DNA from: Cupriavidus laharis
GTDB taxonomy: Bacteria > Pseudomonadota > Gammaproteobacteria > Burkholderiales > Burkholderiaceae
Assembly: GCF_914271435.1 (NCBI RefSeq)
Contig: NZ_CAJZAI010000017.1
Span: 35,914 to 99,913, forward strand
Reading direction: 5' to 3'
DNA: 64,000 nucleotides
Position numbers and translations under genes: made by a program. The notes beneath the pieces were generated by a model. That model was not told the DNA's origin, searched no databases, and saw only the letters and a list, made by a program, of their open reading frames with translations. This document shows positions 33,553 to 43,510 of this stretch, piece after piece; the stretch's first letter is position 1; each line of letters opens with the position of its first letter.

Positions 33553-36267
33553 GTGAGAACCGACCGGAAAAGCTCCCCGAGACTGGACGACCTCTCCTTT
33601 CTCAAGCCCAAGGTGACGCCGCCCAAGCCGCCGCTCGGCGTGATTCCCCGCGCGCGGCTGGCCGGGTTGGCGGATCGGGTCGAATCGAGCCTGCTGACCG
33701 TGGTGCGCGCGCCCGCCGGCTATGGCAAGACAACCCTGGCGCTGGCCTGGGCCGATGCGCTGCGCCAGCGCGGCGGGCTGGTGGCCTGGCTGTCGCTCGA
33801 CCCCGAGGACGACGAGCCGCTGCGATTCATGCATTACGTGCTGCGCGCCCTGCAGCAGCCCATGCCGGGGCACGACGACGAAGATGGCGGCACGGGCCTG
33901 GGTCAGATCGGCGTGAATGCAAACGAACTGCTGGCCATCGTGCTGAACGAGGCGGCCGAGCATGGCGAAGAGATCTATCTGTTTATCGACGACTTCCATC
34001 ACATCGCCAGCGAGCCCACGCAGGAACTCGTGACGGCGCTGCTGCGGCACGCCCCGTCCAACTTCCACCTTGTGCTGATGTCGCGCGTGGCGTCGACGCT
34101 GCCGCTGAGCCGCCTGCAGGCACAGGGGCAGGTGGTCGAGGTGGACGCCCGCGACCTGCGCTTCACGCCCGAAGAAACCGGCAGCCTGCTGCGCGCCAAC
34201 GACATGCCCGCGACCCACGCCGCGCCATTGCTGGCGCTGACAGACGGCTGGGCCGCCGCGCTGAAGCTCGCCGTGCTGGCACGTTCGGGGCGCGAGGAGA
34301 TGGTCTCCGCATCGAACCTGGGCGGCCTCGCACGGCTGGGGGAACTGGCGCGCGAACTGCTGCACCAGTTGCCGCCTGACGAGGTTGCCTTCCTTGAACA
34401 GACAGCGGTGGCCGAACGCCTGTGTGCGCCGCTCTGCGAAGCGATGACGGGCGTCGCCGCGAGCCAGGCCATGCTGGAGCGGCTGGAGCGCCGACTGCTG
34501 CTGACCCGGCTGACCGAAGATGGCGCCTGGTTCTCCTGCCACCAGTTGCTGCGCGATGTCCTGACGGCTCGCCTTGCCGCCAGCTGCCGCGACACGGTCG
34601 CCGCGCGCCACCGCGATGCCAGCCGCTGGTACGCCATGCAGGAAAGCTGGACCGACGCTGTGCGGCACGCCTTGCTGGCAGGCGACCCGAAGCAGGCGGT
34701 CGAATGGATCGAACGATGCGCGATGGGTCTGGTCAAGCGCGGCGACCTGCTGACGCTGCTGAACTGGGAAACCCAGCTGCGCACCGCGTTGATCGGCTGT
34801 CCGCTTCCGTTACGGCTTGCCATCGCATGGGCGCATGTGCTCGGCGCCTACAGGCCCGACAACGACCGCCTGCTCGATGCCATCGAGGAAGAGGCGCAAC
34901 TCGCCGAACCGGAGCAGGCTGCCCGCATCCACTGGGAATGCCAGGTGGCGCGCGCCATCGCACTCGCCCTGGGCGAGCGGCCCGGCAAGGCCGGCGAGCT
35001 CGCTACGGCCTGCCTGCAGTCGCCACAGGGCGACGCCTGGATGGTCAATTCGGCTTACAACGTGCAGGTCTACGACCACCTGAAGGCGCGCCGCTGGGCG
35101 GATTTCTACGCATCGCCGGTACTGCCCTATCGCGAGGACGAGCACGAGAGCAACGTCTTCAGTTCCATCTACCGCTTCACGCTGCGCGGGCTCGGCCATC
35201 TGCTGCAACTGCAGGCCGGCGCCGCCGAGCGGAGCCTGAAAGAGGCGCTGCGGCTCGGCATCCGCCATACGGGCACACAGTCTCTGCCGACGACATTGCC
35301 GGCTGTCGTGCTGGCGTGGCTGCACTACGAGCGCATGGAGTTCGACGAAGCCGCGCAACTGCTGGAAGGACGGCTCTCCATCATCCCGGCATCGGGGTTC
35401 GGCGATGGCATCCGCATGGCCTATGCGATTGCCGCGCGGCTGGAATACCGGCAGGGCAACGCCGAACGTGCCAACGAACTGCTCGAACAGGCCGCTTCCA
35501 TCGCCCACGGGCTGGGGCTTGTGCATCTCGAAGTCGGCGTGCTGCTCGAACGGCAACGCCTCATGCTGCAGGCGAACCGGCTCTGGGAAGCGCAGGCCTG
35601 CGCCAAGCGCATCGAGCAACTCGCCGACCCCGGGCATCCCGATGCCGACTTCGCCGACGACCTGGCCGTCATGGCATCGCTGGCACGCAGCCACCTCGAT
35701 CTTGCCGAAGGCCGCCCCTCCGAGGCGGCTGCCACGTTCCGCCACTGGCACGACCGCGCCACGGCACGCGGCGACTACCATCTGGCCATGCAGTGCGTCG
35801 CCATGCTGGCCATGGCGAGCCAGGCTGCCGGCGATACCCATGCGGCCCACGACGCCCTCTCGCAATACCTGGAACTCGCCGGGCCGAATGGCTTCAAGGC
35901 GACCTTGCTGGACTTGGGCTCCGCATCGGACCTGCTTCTGAAGTCCTACTCGACCGGGTCCTCCGCCGGCCAGCTTTCCCTCCCTGCCGCGACGCTATTC
36001 CAGGCGATGATCACGCCCGCCGGTCAACAGGGCGGCACTACCATCGCCACGGCCGGTACGCTTCTCAGTCCGCGCGAGCGCGCCATTCTTGCGCTAATCG
36101 CACAGGACAAGTCCAACAAGGAAATCTCGCGTGTGCTGAGTATCGCGCCCGAGACAGTCAAGACCCACGTCAAGCACATCTTCGGCAAGCTGGAGGTCAA
36201 CAAGCGCACACATGCCGTGAAACGAGCGATGTCGCTGCGCCTGTTGCCGCCAGGCGGACAGGCGTGA
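33553..36267 (+). CDS. LuxR-family transcriptional activator, MalT/LAL type
   Basis: This 904-residue signal-transduction ATPase is built like MalT: an N-terminal NOD ATPase with Walker A APAGYGKTT at 53-61, Walker B-like LFIDDFHH at about 142-149, a long helical TPR-like sensor middle and a C-terminal LuxR helix-turn-helix at about 838-895 (LSPRERAILALIAQDKSNKE, then VKTHVKHIFGKLEVNKR). Such proteins bind a small inducer plus ATP, oligomerise and activate promoters. GTG 33553 is the start. It very likely controls the divergent acyl-CoA operon. The inducer is unknown. Confidence 0.9.
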   Translation: MRTDRKSSPRLDDLSFLKPKVTPPKPPLGVIPRARLAGLADRVESSLLTVVRAPAGYGKTTLALAWADALRQRGGLVAWLSLDPEDDEPLRFMHYVLRALQQPMPGHDDEDGGTGLGQIGVNANELLAIVLNEAAEHGEEIYLFIDDFHHIASEPTQELVTALLRHAPSNFHLVLMSRVASTLPLSRLQAQGQVVEVDARDLRFTPEETGSLLRANDMPATHAAPLLALTDGWAAALKLAVLARSGREEMVSASNLGGLARLGELARELLHQLPPDEVAFLEQTAVAERLCAPLCEAMTGVAASQAMLERLERRLLLTRLTEDGAWFSCHQLLRDVLTARLAASCRDTVAARHRDASRWYAMQESWTDAVRHALLAGDPKQAVEWIERCAMGLVKRGDLLTLLNWETQLRTALIGCPLPLRLAIAWAHVLGAYRPDNDRLLDAIEEEAQLAEPEQAARIHWECQVARAIALALGERPGKAGELATACLQSPQGDAWMVNSAYNVQVYDHLKARRWADFYASPVLPYREDEHESNVFSSIYRFTLRGLGHLLQLQAGAAERSLKEALRLGIRHTGTQSLPTTLPAVVLAWLHYERMEFDEAAQLLEGRLSIIPASGFGDGIRMAYAIAARLEYRQGNAERANELLEQAASIAHGLGLVHLEVGVLLERQRLMLQANRLWEAQACAKRIEQLADPGHPDADFADDLAVMASLARSHLDLAEGRPSEAAATFRHWHDRATARGDYHLAMQCVAMLAMASQAAGDTHAAHDALSQYLELAGPNGFKATLLDLGSASDLLLKSYSTGSSAGQLSLPAATLFQAMITPAGQQGGTTIATAGTLLSPRERAILALIAQDKSNKEISRVLSIAPETVKTHVKHIFGKLEVNKRTHAVKRAMSLRLLPPGGQA

Positions 36268-36355
36268 CGCGCCGGCCAAGCCGGCGAAATAGCCACGCCG
36301 GCCAAGCACGCCAACCCAATCCTCCCCACAGACCCACAATTCAGCGAAGAACCAT

Positions 36356-36389
36356 AAAAAAACCCGCGGCCAAAACCGCGGGTTTTTTT
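36356..36389. terminator. Bidirectional rho-independent terminator
   Basis: AAAAAAACCCGCGG/CCGCGGGTTTTTTT is a perfect 14-bp inverted repeat with a CCAAAA loop. The A and T tracts on both sides let it end both the LAL regulator (plus) and aceB (minus). Confidence 0.95.
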
Positions 36390-36411
36390 ATTTCATCAAG
36401 CCTTAACCGGC

Positions 36412-37998
36412 TCAGACTTCCTCATACAGCGGCAGCGTCAGGAACTCGGCAAAATCTTCCGACGTCGACATCTGCTCGAAGATCTCGGCAGCGCGGTCAT
36501 ACGTCTTGGTTTCGCCGCCAACCTCGGCCTTCACCTTGGCCAGCTCTTCCGGGATCAGCTTGCGCACCAGCTCGGCCGTGACCTTGGTGCCGTCTTCCAG
36601 CTTGCCTTTCGGCGAGCGGATCCACTGCCAAACCTGCGAACGCGAGATTTCGGCGGTGGCCGCATCTTCCATCAGGTTGTGGATCGGCACGCAGCCGTTG
36701 CCAGCCAGCCAGGCGCCCAGGTAGTGGATGCCGACGTTGATGTTCATGCGCAGGCCGGCTTCGGTGATCGGGGTTTCCGGCTGGAAGTCCAGCAGGTCCG
36801 AGCCCTTCACGTGCACGTCCGGGCGCTGCTTCTCGAACTGGTTGGGCTTGTCGCCCAGCACGGCCACGAATTCCTTCATGGCGGGCTCGACCAGGCCCGG
36901 GTGGGCCACCCAGCCGCCGTCGTAGCCGTCGGTGGCGTCGCGCTTCTTGTCGTTGATGATGCCTTGCATGGCGATGGCGTTCTTCTCCGGATCGTTCTTG
37001 ATCGGGATCAGTGCGCTCATGCCGCCCATGGCGGGCGCGCCACGGTGGTGGCAGGTCTTCAGCAGCAGCAGCGCGTAGGCGCGCATGAACGGCGCGGTCA
37101 TGGTGACCTTGGCGCGGTCGGCCAGGCAGAAGTCCTTGTCGTTCTTGAACTTCTTGATGCACGAGAAGATGTAGTCCCAGCGGCCGGCGTTCAGGCCAGC
37201 GCTGTGCTCGCGCAGTTCGTACAGGATTTCATCCATTTCGAACGCGGCGAGGATGGTCTCGATCAGCACGGTGGCCTTGATCGTGCCTTGCGGCAGGCCA
37301 ATCTCGTTCTGCGCCATCACGAAGACGTCGTTCCACAGGCGTGCTTCCAGATGGCTTTCCATCTTCGGCAGGTAGAAGAACGGGCCGGCACCGCGTGCGA
37401 TCTGCTCCTTGGCGTTGTGGAACAGGAACAGCGCGAAGTCGAAGATGCCGCCCGAGATGCGCTTGCCGTCGATGGTGACGTGCTTTTCATCCAGGTGCCA
37501 GCCGCGCGGACGCACCTGCAGCGTGGCGATCTTGTCGTTGAGCTTGTACAGCTTGCCCTTCGATTCCAGCGTCAGCGTGCGGCGCACGGCGGCCTTGAGG
37601 TTCACCTGGCCCTGCATCTGGTTGTGCCAGTTCGGGGTGTTGGAATCCTCGAAGTCGGTCATGTAGCTGTCAGCGCCCGAGTTGAAGGCATTGATGACCA
37701 TCTTGGCCTCGACCGGGCCGGTGATTTCCACGCGGCGGCATTCCAGGGCCTTGGGAATCGGGGCAACCTTCCAGTCGCCTTCGCGGATGTGCTTCGTTTC
37801 GGGCAGGAAGTCGGGCACTTCGCCGGCGTCCAGGCGCTTGGCGCGCTCCACGCGGGCGGCCAGCAGTTCCTGGCGGCGCGATTCGAAGGCGCGGTGGAGT
37901 TTGTCTACCAGCGCCAGGGCTTCCGGTGTGAGGATATCTTCGTAGGCCGGCAGGATCTCGCCGGTAATCTTCATGCCCGCGGGCAGCGTGATAGCCAT
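36412..37998 (-). CDS. aceB: Malate synthase A
   Basis: This is the second enzyme of the glyoxylate shunt, which condenses glyoxylate and acetyl-CoA to malate and CoA. The 528-residue product is the length of E. coli AceB (533). Visible motifs are VMINAFNSGADSYMTDFEDS, PRGWHLDEKHV, LIETILAAFEMDEILYELRE and GRWDYIFSCIKKF. It starts at ATG 37998 with AGGAG upstream. It follows the haloacid-dehalogenase gene by 54 bases and is probably in one transcript with it. The isocitrate lyase gene is 3.7 kb away, not adjacent. Confidence 0.96.
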   Translation of the reverse strand: MAITLPAGMKITGEILPAYEDILTPEALALVDKLHRAFESRRQELLAARVERAKRLDAGEVPDFLPETKHIREGDWKVAPIPKALECRRVEITGPVEAKMVINAFNSGADSYMTDFEDSNTPNWHNQMQGQVNLKAAVRRTLTLESKGKLYKLNDKIATLQVRPRGWHLDEKHVTIDGKRISGGIFDFALFLFHNAKEQIARGAGPFFYLPKMESHLEARLWNDVFVMAQNEIGLPQGTIKATVLIETILAAFEMDEILYELREHSAGLNAGRWDYIFSCIKKFKNDKDFCLADRAKVTMTAPFMRAYALLLLKTCHHRGAPAMGGMSALIPIKNDPEKNAIAMQGIINDKKRDATDGYDGGWVAHPGLVEPAMKEFVAVLGDKPNQFEKQRPDVHVKGSDLLDFQPETPITEAGLRMNINVGIHYLGAWLAGNGCVPIHNLMEDAATAEISRSQVWQWIRSPKGKLEDGTKVTAELVRKLIPEELAKVKAEVGGETKTYDRAAEIFEQMSTSEDFAEFLTLPLYEEV

Positions 37999-38052
37999 CA
38001 GTCTTCTCCTGTTAGTCGATAGCTGGTTAGAGGGTCGACCGCTCGTTGCCGT

Positions 38053-38754
38053 TCAGACGTCCACGCCTTGGGCGCGGACGAATTCGAGCAGGTCATTCAT
38101 GTCGTGTCCGGTGCCGGAGGGCGCTACGTCGAGCCGCTCCGCCGGGTGGCCGGCACGGTTGATCCAGAACGTGGTGTAGCCGAACCAGGTGGCCCCGCAC
38201 GCATCCCAGCCGTTGGAAGAGACAAAGAGGATCTCCTCGGCCGGCAGCTTGAATGCCTTGGGCCCAAGCGCATAAGCCTCCGGCGCCGTCTTGTACTGGC
38301 GCACGGCGTCGACGGACAGCACGTGGTCGAACAAGCCGTGCATGCCCGCGCTCTTGACGGAGATGTCCAGCATCTCGGCATTGCCATTGGACAGGATGCC
38401 CAGCGGCAGGCCCGCGCGGCGCAGGCGCTTGAGGGCGCCCAGATTCTCCGGAAAAGCCGACAGGCACGCGTATTCCTTGAGCAGCTGCGCCTCGGTCACG
38501 TCGTCCAGCTTCACCTGCAGGCGTTCCGCCGCATAGCGCAGCGAATCGATCGTCAGGGCCCAGAACGGCTTGTAGTACTTGCCATCGGGCGCGGCCATGG
38601 TGCGGATGCGCGTGTAGTCGATCTGGCGTTCGCGCCACAGCAACGCCAGCGCCTCGCCCTTGCCGGGGAACAGCTGCTCCGCGCGCGCCGTGACGGAATA
38701 CACGTCGAACAGCGTGCCGTAGGCGTCGAAGACGACTGCGCGGATCTTGGTCAT
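38053..38754 (-). CDS. Haloacid dehalogenase, type II (L-2-haloacid dehalogenase-like)
   Basis: This 233-residue HAD-superfamily protein of the 2-haloacid dehalogenase subgroup has nucleophile Asp10 in VVFDAYGTLFD. Further motifs are RERQIDYTRIRTM (the halide/carboxylate-binding Arg), LSNGNAEML (motif II), the YKTAPEAY lysine (motif III) and SSNGWDACGATWFG, typical of true L-2-haloacid dehalogenases. The product of such a reaction is a 2-hydroxyacid. From haloacetates, glycolate would feed glyoxylate to AceB just downstream. That link is inference; many family members lack proven activity. Confidence 0.85.
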   Translation of the reverse strand: MTKIRAVVFDAYGTLFDVYSVTARAEQLFPGKGEALALLWRERQIDYTRIRTMAAPDGKYYKPFWALTIDSLRYAAERLQVKLDDVTEAQLLKEYACLSAFPENLGALKRLRRAGLPLGILSNGNAEMLDISVKSAGMHGLFDHVLSVDAVRQYKTAPEAYALGPKAFKLPAEEILFVSSNGWDACGATWFGYTTFWINRAGHPAERLDVAPSGTGHDMNDLLEFVRAQGVDV

Positions 38755-39006
38755 GAGGCGCTCTGGTTCCCTTGGTCAGGTCTTGCCGCAGGCGTTTGCG
38801 TGGGGCTGTACACCATTGAATGCATGGCATTGTAGGCAGTCGCTGCAGTGCGGCAAAGCCAGCCCGGGTCACTTGATCTTTTACTTTTCGGCATCTAATC
38901 TTGGCTGACTCATTCGACAATAAACACCAATCCCCCTCTTATTTGCGCAAAATCCCCGTCCGCCAGCTCACGCGGGGGATCGCGCTGGCATCGCAGGCAA
39001 ACATTC

Positions 39007-39957
39007 GTGGACCATTTCAAACAACTGGAGACTTTTGTATCCGTTGCTTCGCGCGGCAGCCTGTCCGCCGCGGCGGCGGCCGAAGGCGTAGCCCCCGCCA
39101 TCATCGGGCGGCGTATCGATGCCCTGGAAGAGCGGCTGGGCGTCAAGCTGCTGATCCGCACCACGCGCAAGATCAGCCTGACCTTCGAAGGCTCGGCCTT
39201 CCTGGAAGACTGCCAGCGCATCCTGAACGACCTGCACAACGCGGAAGCCAGCGTCTCCGCGGGCGGCGTGAAGGCCAGCGGGCACCTGCGTGTCACGGCC
39301 CCTGCGGGCTATGGACGCAAGCACGTGGCGCCGCTGGTGCCACTGTTCATCGAGTCGCACCCCGATGTGACGATTACGCTGGACCTGTCCGACCGCGTGG
39401 TGGATCTCGTCAACGAAGGCTTTGACTGCGCCATCCGCCTGGGTGACCTGCCCGACTCCAGCCTGGTTTCCATCCGCCTGGCCGAAACCCATCGTGTGGT
39501 GGTGGCATCACCAGACTACCTGGCGCGCACGGGCACGCCGGCTGCGCCTGAGGATCTGCAGCGCCACAATTGCCTGGCTTTCGGGGCAAGCGCCAATGTG
39601 CAGCGTGGCTGGGTATTCCAGCAGGAAGGCCGCGCTGTCACGGTCAAGGTGGGCGGAGACATGGAATGCACGGACGGCGCCGTGCTGCACGAATGGTGCC
39701 TGCAGGGCCATGGGCTGGCCTGGCGCTCCTGGTGGGAGGTCGGCAGCGAAATTGCGAGTGGCAGGCTGGTGACGGTGCTCGATGCGTTCCAGGCACCGCC
39801 GATCGGCATCCATGCCGTGTTTCCGCAGCGCAAGCACCTGCCGCTGCGTGTGCGGCTGTTCATCGACCACCTGAAGAACACTTACGGCAACCCGGCCTAC
39901 TGGCGCCGCACCGAGCAGGCGCCGATGCGGCCTGCCATCGCGGCCGTAGCGGGCTGA
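39007..39957 (+). CDS. LysR-family transcriptional regulator
   Basis: This 316-residue regulator has an N-terminal winged helix-turn-helix (FKQLETFVSVASRGSLSAAA, then APAIIGRRIDALEERLGVKL) and a two-lobed periplasmic-binding-like sensor starting near GHLRVTAPAGYG. It is of the AaeR/DhcR-like subgroup (RLGDLPDSSLVSIRL). It uses GTG 39007. It is divergent from the haloacid dehalogenase-aceB pair with a 252-base shared region, so those genes are its most likely targets. Confidence 0.87.
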   Translation: MDHFKQLETFVSVASRGSLSAAAAAEGVAPAIIGRRIDALEERLGVKLLIRTTRKISLTFEGSAFLEDCQRILNDLHNAEASVSAGGVKASGHLRVTAPAGYGRKHVAPLVPLFIESHPDVTITLDLSDRVVDLVNEGFDCAIRLGDLPDSSLVSIRLAETHRVVVASPDYLARTGTPAAPEDLQRHNCLAFGASANVQRGWVFQQEGRAVTVKVGGDMECTDGAVLHEWCLQGHGLAWRSWWEVGSEIASGRLVTVLDAFQAPPIGIHAVFPQRKHLPLRVRLFIDHLKNTYGNPAYWRRTEQAPMRPAIAAVAG

Positions 39958-40003
39958 GGCGGTCCGTAGATCGCAGGATGTGCGCTGTGGCACACTATTG
40001 CAA

Positions 40004-40017
40004 TTGATATAGCGCAA
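40004..40017 (+). promoter_or_regulatory. FNR/Anr-like box upstream of the Usp gene
   Basis: TTGATATAGCGCAA matches the FNR consensus TTGATNNNNATCAA at 8 of 10 defined positions. It lies 127 bases before the start codon. Universal stress genes are often under oxygen-sensing FNR-type control, so this is a plausible but unproven site. Confidence 0.4.
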
Positions 40018-40143
40018 TGCCCTACTCGGCACACTGTCTACAATGGTTTTCAGACAGGCGCTTTCCGGTCGCATGAAATGGTCGTGAGAAGGTCGCAACC
40101 GGGCCTGCTTTCCCCATCATCCCCCGCATGAAAGGAGCCCCGC

Positions 40144-40578
40144 ATGTTCCAACACATCCTGCTACCCACTGACGGTTCCGAACTCTCCAAGAAGGCAATC
40201 AACGGCGGACTAGAGCTGGCCAAGGCCATCGGCGCGCGCGTGACCGCCTATGTCTGCCTCGAGGAGTATCCGTACACCCCGTTCAGCGAGATCGTGGTCG
40301 AGGCGCCGCAGGCCTTCAAGGACCGTATCGAGAACCAGGCCAAGCTGTACCTCAAGGAAGTGGAGAACCTCGCCGCCGCTGCGGGCGTGACCTTCGATAC
40401 TGATATGTCGACGTTTGCGGTGCCTTACCTCGGCATCATCGACGCGGCGGAGCGCCACGGTTGCGACGTGATCTTCATGGCTTCGCACGGCCGGCGCGGC
40501 TTGTCCGGGCTGCTGCTGGGCTCGGAAACCCAGAAGGTGCTGACACACACCGACATTCCCGTGATCGTCTATCGTTGA
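40144..40578 (+). CDS. Universal stress protein UspA family
   Basis: This 144-residue cytosolic protein has the Usp alpha/beta fold. It starts MFQHILLPTDGSELSKKAI and ends with the nucleotide-binding motif GRRGLSGLLLGSETQKVL (G-2x-G-9x-G-S/T). The intact motif suggests it binds ATP. Usp proteins aid survival in stationary phase, anoxia or energy stress. AAGGAG lies upstream of ATG 40144. It is monocistronic, with a hairpin terminator downstream. Confidence 0.92.
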   Translation: MFQHILLPTDGSELSKKAINGGLELAKAIGARVTAYVCLEEYPYTPFSEIVVEAPQAFKDRIENQAKLYLKEVENLAAAAGVTFDTDMSTFAVPYLGIIDAAERHGCDVIFMASHGRRGLSGLLLGSETQKVLTHTDIPVIVYR

Positions 40579-40596
40579 CGCCTTCCATCGCCAATG

Positions 40597-40638
40597 AAAA
40601 CTGCCCGCACCGGCGACGCTGGTGCGGGCAGTCCTGTT
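40597..40638. terminator. Terminator between convergent Usp and M48 protease genes
   Basis: CTGCCCGCACC (40601-40611) pairs perfectly with GGTGCGGGCAG (40621-40631) over 11 bp. AAAA precedes it and TCCTGTTT follows, so it can serve both converging transcripts. Confidence 0.82.
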
Positions 40639-40653
40639 TCTGCCGGGCGCGGC

Positions 40654-41406
40654 TCAGGCACCCTTGCGGATCCGCTCCTCGATATGCCTGGCGCGGTCAT
40701 CCGACCCCGGGTGCGACGAGAACATGCTCGACTTGCCGCCATCGAGCTTGGCCAGTTTCTGGAACGCGGTCACCAGGCCGCCGGTGCGGGCCTTGTTCTT
40801 CATCAGCAGGTCGAACGAGTAATCGTCGGCCGCCGATTCCTGCGACTGCGAGAACTGTGCGTTGACCAGCTTCTCGCCCAGCTCGCCGAGTTGCGATGAC
40901 GACAGCGCAGCCACCGCGCCATTGCCTGCCGATGCCGCTGCGCCGCGCGCGGCAGTGGCGGTGTAGGCCACCTGCATCGCCTTCTTGGTGTGGCCCAGCG
41001 CCACGTGACCAAGCTCATGGCCCAGCACGCCACGCACCTCGTCGTCGTTCATCATGTCCATCAGGCCGCTGTAGACGCGCACGCAGCCGTTGGCCATGGC
41101 CCAGGCGTTGACGTCCTTGGTCATGTAGACCTTGGCGTTAATGTTCGGCACGTCCGAATTCTTCAGGCCGGCCATGACCCTGGCCAGGCGCTTCGCATAG
41201 GTGCTGTTGGCCGTGGCAATCTTGTTGGTCTTGTCCGACTCGGCACAGGCCTGGTCGGACAGGCTCCTGACATCGGCATCGCTCAGCGTGGCCGCCTTGG
41301 TCAGGCTGGTGCCGGCGGCCATCATGCCGTCGAGATTGGTGCCGGCGCAGCCGGCGAGCGTGGCGGCGGTTGCCGCTGCCAGCGCAAGGAAGAGAGGTGC
41401 TTTCAT
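40654..41406 (-). CDS. M48-family metalloprotease lipoprotein (LoiP/YggG-like)
   Basis: This 250-residue outer-membrane-associated zinc protease has a lipoprotein signal with lipobox LAGC (Cys20). The zinc motif HELGH is in LGHELGHVALGHTKK at about 130-134, and the third ligand is in SQESAADDYSFDLL. E. coli LoiP (YggG) is induced by low osmolarity and degrades periplasmic proteins. The C-terminal FSSHPGSDDRARHIEERI is typical. It is monocistronic. Confidence 0.9.
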   Translation of the reverse strand: MKAPLFLALAAATAATLAGCAGTNLDGMMAAGTSLTKAATLSDADVRSLSDQACAESDKTNKIATANSTYAKRLARVMAGLKNSDVPNINAKVYMTKDVNAWAMANGCVRVYSGLMDMMNDDEVRGVLGHELGHVALGHTKKAMQVAYTATAARGAAASAGNGAVAALSSSQLGELGEKLVNAQFSQSQESAADDYSFDLLMKNKARTGGLVTAFQKLAKLDGGKSSMFSSHPGSDDRARHIEERIRKGA

Positions 41407-41602
41407 ATTGTCGTGGGCTCAATGCACGCCAGGCGTGCCTGGGATGGGTCTTGGTGTGTCCTGGATGTGCACTGAATGTGTCATCCAAGGCACCTGGACT
41501 TTATTCCACTTTCACGCGAAAGCCGACCCGTTGATGCGAGATACCCACTAAATATGACAATTAATTACATTTGCCCTGTCGTCCGATGCGCGCGCCAGAC
41601 GC

Positions 41603-41641
41603 AAAAAAACCGCGCCGTCCCTGAGAGAGAAACGGCGCGGT
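41603..41641 (-). terminator. Rho-independent terminator for aceA
   Basis: ACCGCGCCGT/ACGGCGCGGT forms a 10-bp stem. Read on the minus strand it is followed by a run of seven Ts. It lies 108 bases after the aceA stop. Confidence 0.88.
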
Positions 41642-41651
41642 GCCTGAAAAA

Positions 41652-41678
41652 GAAGCGCGTGATGGTCGCACGCGCTTC
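41652..41678 (-). repeat. Second hairpin in the aceA 3' region
   Basis: GAAGCGCGTG/CACGCGCTTC is a perfect 10-bp stem with a 7-base loop, 10 bases before the terminator stem in the aceA transcript. The tandem hairpins could protect the mRNA end or form a 3'-UTR-derived small RNA. Confidence 0.5.
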
Positions 41679-41749
41679 CTTGGTCTGCTGAACCTAGAGA
41701 CTGCTCGGTTCCCCCCGATCTATGTTTCAGCAAACGGTGGCCAGGAGAG

Positions 41750-43042
<1,293 letters not shown>

Positions 43043-43510
43043 TTTCACTCTCCTAGTGACAAATTGGGGAATGGCGAAGAAAACTGGTGACTTCCGACCT
43101 GTCCCGGTGACGCGTTTTTTGCGTCTCATGTCATAAGTCTTATATAAGAGTGTAGGGAATCGTCCCGCGTCGCAACAAGTCTTGAATGCAGTTGGTGCTT
43201 AGTTTTTTTAATGATATAAATCAATAAGTTACAATATTTATTTCATGATACGGGACACAATTTTTCATCATGAGAAATCACGTTGTGCTCTGCAAACCAT
43301 GTGATTTTGCGGTTCAAAACATCTTTCCGCATCGTGAAATTTGTGATTGAGCGGCTGGATGGGACCGAGGTGTGTTCGCTGGGCGCTTACCTGCTTGGCG
43401 CCATGCAGCGCCTTGATCAGGAGAGCGCGCCAAAACGGGAGGCAGGAAATTCGCCCCCGTTTTGGCACGGTCTCCTTCCCCCGGTGCCGTGGTTCCAGTA
43501 ACGGATCCCC
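43043..43510. other. Gap upstream of aceA
   Basis: The first 220 bases form an unusually AT-rich promoter region (43135-43270). The remainder, up to the RES gene stop, shows no gene I recognise. Confidence 0.4.
43138..43149. promoter_or_regulatory. Perfect palindrome TCTTATATAAGA upstream of aceA
   Basis: This 12-bp perfect palindrome lies 96-107 bases upstream of the aceA start in an AT-rich stretch. Such symmetric TTATATAA-type sites are typical of GntR-family operators, which control TCA and propionate genes in Betaproteobacteria. The regulator here is not identified. Confidence 0.5.

Larger units (their letters stand above)
41407..41749. other. Gap between aceA and the M48 protease gene
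   Basis: It holds the aceA terminator, a second hairpin (both listed) and the M48 promoter. The 90 bases between the aceA stop and the first hairpin show no gene. Confidence 0.45.
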
